Source: Alicyclobacillus sp. ALC3 (GTDB taxonomy: Bacteria; Bacillota; Bacilli; Alicyclobacillales; Alicyclobacillaceae). Taken from it: a stretch of 64,000 bases of DNA. The DNA is taken from contig NZ_CP066784.1 of NCBI RefSeq assembly GCF_028751195.1, positions 1,674,001 to 1,738,000 on the forward strand, read 5' to 3'. Shown in pieces: positions 62,101 to 64,000 of the stretch. The notes under the pieces were generated by a model. That model worked only from the letters and a program-made list of their open reading frames with translations. It did not search any database and was not told the DNA's origin. The position numbers and the translations under genes are program-made. Position 1 is the first letter of the stretch; each line of letters begins with the position of its first letter.

Positions 62101-63663
62101 TTGGGTCACACGAAGGTTTTGCCGCCAGCGCAGCAAGTCGTCCTCCTGCGCGGTCAACACGGCGTCAAAGTTCTGCTCCGCTTGCTGCAAGGCCTGTTCA
62201 CGACTGTCCCGGTAGGCGCGCGCGCTGCTCATTTGCGCCTCCGCACTCGCCTTGCGCTCAGCGAGCACGCGCACTTGCGCAGCCTGACGCTCCGCTTCGC
62301 GCAATCGCCCCCGATAGGACTCAGCGTCCCGTTCGAGCGCGGCCCAGTTCTCGTCATTCCACCCGCCCAGGTTTTTGCCTTCGGGCGCACCCGCAGCCGC
62401 TGTCCAGGCCGACTCGTACACAGCGTGATCAGAAAACTCCATCTCCGTCGCGAAGGCTGTCAGCTCTTCGCGCTGGTGCTCGGCGCGCAGACCGAGGCCG
62501 GTCAACTCCGCCTTGAGCTTGTCCTGCCGATCTCGCTTATTCACCGCTTCCGCCTCAGCCAAACGAGCGTGGCGCTCGGCTTCGGCCGCGCGCTGTTCGT
62601 ACGCGTGCAGGAGTTCTACCGCGTCCTCCAACTGCTTCTGCTTTTCCATGCCTTCCGACTGCTCGAGCGCCGCGATCTCGGCCGTAGCGAGCTGCTCCTG
62701 CTCTGTCGCTTGTGCCAGGTCCGCTTGCAGGGCCGTGAGTCGATCGACTGCCGCAGTGTGGCGGCGCGCTGATTCGTCAGCCTCGCTCTGCGCTGCGGCC
62801 CGTTTTTCTTCGGAGCCGACCGCGTCCGCTGCCAGCCGATACAGTCGGTGCTGGTTGTAGTCCGCGTACCTTCCCGCCAGACTTTCCGCCTCCGCTCGGT
62901 GAACGCGTAGTTCTTCGAGGCGACTCGAAATCTCGTCGAGGTCCCCGAGCACATCGGACAGCGGCCGCAGCTCATCCTCACCGAGCGGCGGCAGGGCAGC
63001 GGTCAGCGTCTCGTAAATCTTTGACGGTTTGAGGTCCTTCGACAATTTCGGTGAGCGAAGTTGCAAGAGGAGATTGAGCAGTTCGCGATAGGCTTCCGCA
63101 TCGTCAAAACCAAACAGTTGCTGGTTCACAAGACGGCTGTACTCGCCTTGCTCGCGCACGACTTTGCCGCCGTCAGCGATGACGGCTTCGAGTGCAGGGC
63201 GGTCGAGCGGAACTTTCTGCCCGCTCGCCACAAACTCTCGCTCGTCGTAGAGCAACAGGTCCTTGCCGACCTGCCGTCCATCCGTCACCGCAAAGCCCCA
63301 GAATCCAACGGTTGAGCGGCCGCGGACCGCATGCAGACCAATGCCGACCGTCAAGCGCTTGGCCGTCTGCGGCTGCACAAACTCGAGGTACAAATAGCCA
63401 ATGCGGTCGTGGTAGTCTTCACCGGAATCGCCGAGCAGGTAGTACTCGACCTTCCGGTCGCGCGAGCCAAACGGGTCGAGGCGGCTAGGCCGCTTGTCTC
63501 CGTCGAGCACGAGCGGCAGGAAACTCTGCATCGACACCGACTTGCCCGACCCGTTCGGACCGCGGAAAATGAGTCGGCCGTCAGAGAGCTCGAACTCGAC
63601 GTCCTCGTAGTACCAGAAGTTGAAAATGCCTGCACGATTCATCCGCCACCGCTGCGTGTTCAC
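59191..63663 (-). CDS. jetC: Wadjet anti-plasmid system, JetC-type SMC-like ATPase
   Basis: A 1490-aa ATPase of the TIGR02680 family (SbcC/MukB-like). It extrudes loops from DNA and, in type II Wadjet, brings plasmids to JetD. Walker A GPNGSGKS is at 35-42. Long coiled-coil arms follow (EQAAAEAERHARLAEAEAVN; LREAERQAAQVRVLAERKAS), with the hinge region near 700-830, where an ADSGSATGTGSVAGIGIA low-complexity stretch marks an insert. The second ATPase half has MSGGEKAMAMY (signature, about 1368-1378) and RIIALDEAFAGVD (Walker B, about 1398-1410). GTG at 63663 overlaps the jetB stop as GTGA and has GAGG 8 bases upstream; the frame upstream to 63759 is excluded. Confidence 0.95.
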   Translation of the reverse strand: MNTQRWRMNRAGIFNFWYYEDVEFELSDGRLIFRGPNGSGKSVSMQSFLPLVLDGDKRPSRLDPFGSRDRKVEYYLLGDSGEDYHDRIGYLYLEFVQPQTAKRLTVGIGLHAVRGRSTVGFWGFAVTDGRQVGKDLLLYDEREFVASGQKVPLDRPALEAVIADGGKVVREQGEYSRLVNQQLFGFDDAEAYRELLNLLLQLRSPKLSKDLKPSKIYETLTAALPPLGEDELRPLSDVLGDLDEISSRLEELRVHRAEAESLAGRYADYNQHRLYRLAADAVGSEEKRAAAQSEADESARRHTAAVDRLTALQADLAQATEQEQLATAEIAALEQSEGMEKQKQLEDAVELLHAYEQRAAEAERHARLAEAEAVNKRDRQDKLKAELTGLGLRAEHQREELTAFATEMEFSDHAVYESAWTAAAGAPEGKNLGGWNDENWAALERDAESYRGRLREAERQAAQVRVLAERKASAEAQMSSARAYRDSREQALQQAEQNFDAVLTAQEDDLLRWRQNLRVTQVADETWYDVMRRLRRYPETAYSDVLEPIVRTIDTARVQLQREEARLGQERQVLTVEIEQKEKELWDWKSKREPEPPRSEAAERARQRRKANIASQASGEAGDVGFGDLLARVDAAEHAAKVGAPLYAVCEFRDTVDDATRGAIETALWRAGLVDAWIAADGWQLPGDDEDTVMVPSREFAAGPSLADYLAPMPPADCGLTAAQVEDVLRTIRMEADDDAAGTGSVADSGSATGTGSVAGIGIAADSGSVSPAAGDSRASGGVGDVLPGGAVVSPRGRYRIGPLSGQVEAKPRAEWIGAEARRQTRLATIAQLQAELAALRDRLQTLDEAIAEVQEHLDVLADERDSVPRETPLQVAADALRGAQVDLSRAIAQELATSDHFKEAQRLWREAQQVFHELASMWQRLRTEEDFSEAGRTMERYLRRVTELRSTWTVATAKAGEFSRLAADAAAADTRAGEERRALREIGAKVEEVRIEVEALRKVLEDLGMYDIYERIEQLRQARNHAKEEAGRLREAESVAHRDVGGAEEKAKRAAEAVEAAAHGLTLSLRRLQSDWALDLVDVGEDSEVTEAAARLEARARQSGTQLQVGGDERDGLDAHSLARSDWSVAGAEAWLRFARVVMRKFRARFEQRREEQVRDALTETFTKVSTVLVEYGLERFEEAVTGRMMVESRRGGRAITPAVLAAELRQMEEQQSALIDEKDRELYEQILLHSVGRAIRDRINRAEQWVDQMNRFMAARRTSSGLILSLAWSPRPAQNERELDTDKLLALLRKSTDALRQDEVEEMMAHFKSRIDWAKQAAEDGTSLRQAIGELLDYRQWFTFTLFHKKGDSPRRELTDARFNVMSGGEKAMAMYIPLFAAADSRYKDSHLTAPRIIALDEAFAGVDEDNLKDMFELITDMDFDYMMTSQVLWGCYETVPALSIYEIHRPNDAHFVTLFPYYWNGTRRSLVTDGDWDSAREAAVSVD

Positions 63664-64000
63664 TCCACGTCCCTCGCTTCCACATCGTAGTACCCGTGCC
63701 ACCGGACGATCCCGGGGTAGAGGATGACACCGGACTCGCTTCGGACACCCATATTCCACGTTTCGAGCTGCTCAGCCACCTGGAATGCCAGTTCCGCACT
63801 GGTCAGCTCGCGGAACTCCTTGGTCCACAGATCACCTGACCGAGCGCGAAGTGTCACAAGCAGCCCTTCGAACTCGCTTTGCGTCAGCACGACACAGCCG
63901 TTCTCGTCGCGCTCGAACTTGTCTGGCGCCTCGCCGACAACGCCCCGTAACTCGGCGCCAAGCAGCATCATGAGGTCTGACATCGCAGCCTGGCTCGGGA
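63660..64000 (-). CDS. jetB: Wadjet anti-plasmid system, JetB-type protein (C-terminal part)
   Basis: The last 113 residues of a TIGR02678/DUF2398-like protein that continues beyond the right edge. It reads MSDLMMLLGAELRGVV, VVLTQSEFEGLLVTLRARS, LAFQVAEQLETWNMGVRSES and ends GVILYPGIVRWHGYYDV, as the C-terminus of JetB does. In Wadjet II, JetB is the kite-type partner of the ATPase-kleisin complex. The stop overlaps the jetC start (GTGA), so the genes are coupled. jetA should lie upstream outside the window. Identity rests on position and a short sequence. Confidence 0.8.
   Translation of the reverse strand, partial: PSQAAMSDLMMLLGAELRGVVGEAPDKFERDENGCVVLTQSEFEGLLVTLRARSGDLWTKEFRELTSAELAFQVAEQLETWNMGVRSESGVILYPGIVRWHGYYDVEARDVE

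Noticed and set aside
63664..63759. Extension of JetC to 63759
   Set aside because: It overlaps jetB coding sequence; the GTG at 63663 forms a GTGA coupling with the jetB stop and has a ribosome binding site.

Overview
The window looks like a high-GC chromosome segment from a spore-forming Bacillota, most likely Alicyclobacillus or a close relative. Reasons: strong GGAGG-type ribosome binding sites with many GTG and TTG starts, the DXP isoprenoid pathway with a type 2 IPP isomerase, a YIEGIA-family membrane protein, a GH18 cell-wall enzyme, remains of a sporulation-type histidine kinase, and a DabA/DabB bicarbonate pump. The genus is inference; no rRNA or tRNA gene was seen.

Layout. 1-6 kb: the end of an MFS transporter, a GAF-GGDEF protein, a small unknown protein, then dxs-NUDIX and fni. 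6.9-9.8 kb: an ArsR/CadC-like repressor and a CDF metal exporter with a His-Asp repeat, plus a YIEGIA protein with a PQTG repeat. 10.9-17.3 kb: maf, then an operon with an acyl-CoA ligase carrying a membrane-anchored coiled-coil tail, followed by four small proteins built like that tail and one two-helix membrane protein. 17.5-22.5 kb: GH18 hydrolase, MFS, GT51 glycosyltransferase and a small protein. 22.5-28.2 kb (minus strand): permease, glutamine-synthetase-like ligase, FluG-type amidohydrolase, SDR and gamma-glutamyl hydrolase, which fits amine use through gamma-glutamyl intermediates. 28.4-38.1 kb: a UDG-like protein, YCII protein, aldehyde dehydrogenase, a PLP-enzyme/aldonolactone-oxidase/MFS operon, a small unknown protein and a GT87-like membrane protein. 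38.2-50.7 kb: DUF4031-cupin fusion, MFS pseudogene, DUF2239, MerR regulator, ECF sigma with its membrane partner, RluA-type pseudouridine synthase, DUF1697, DUF1648-like, AraC-GyrI, SDR and a broken histidine kinase. 50.7-56.2 kb: dabA-dabB with an unknown third gene and a DUF2294 gene, with terminator-like hairpins in the leaders. 57.4-64 kb: jetD, jetC and the end of jetB of a type II Wadjet anti-plasmid system; jetA should lie beyond the right edge.

The most striking feature outside the genes is repeat content. Five intergenic arrays repeat a short inverted repeat with a central T-rich loop at a 41-42 bp step (in two arrays mixed with 29 bp steps). Besides these there are more than a dozen micro- and minisatellites of 5-15 bp, several of them in frame inside proteins. 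These arrays create long open frames that are not genes.
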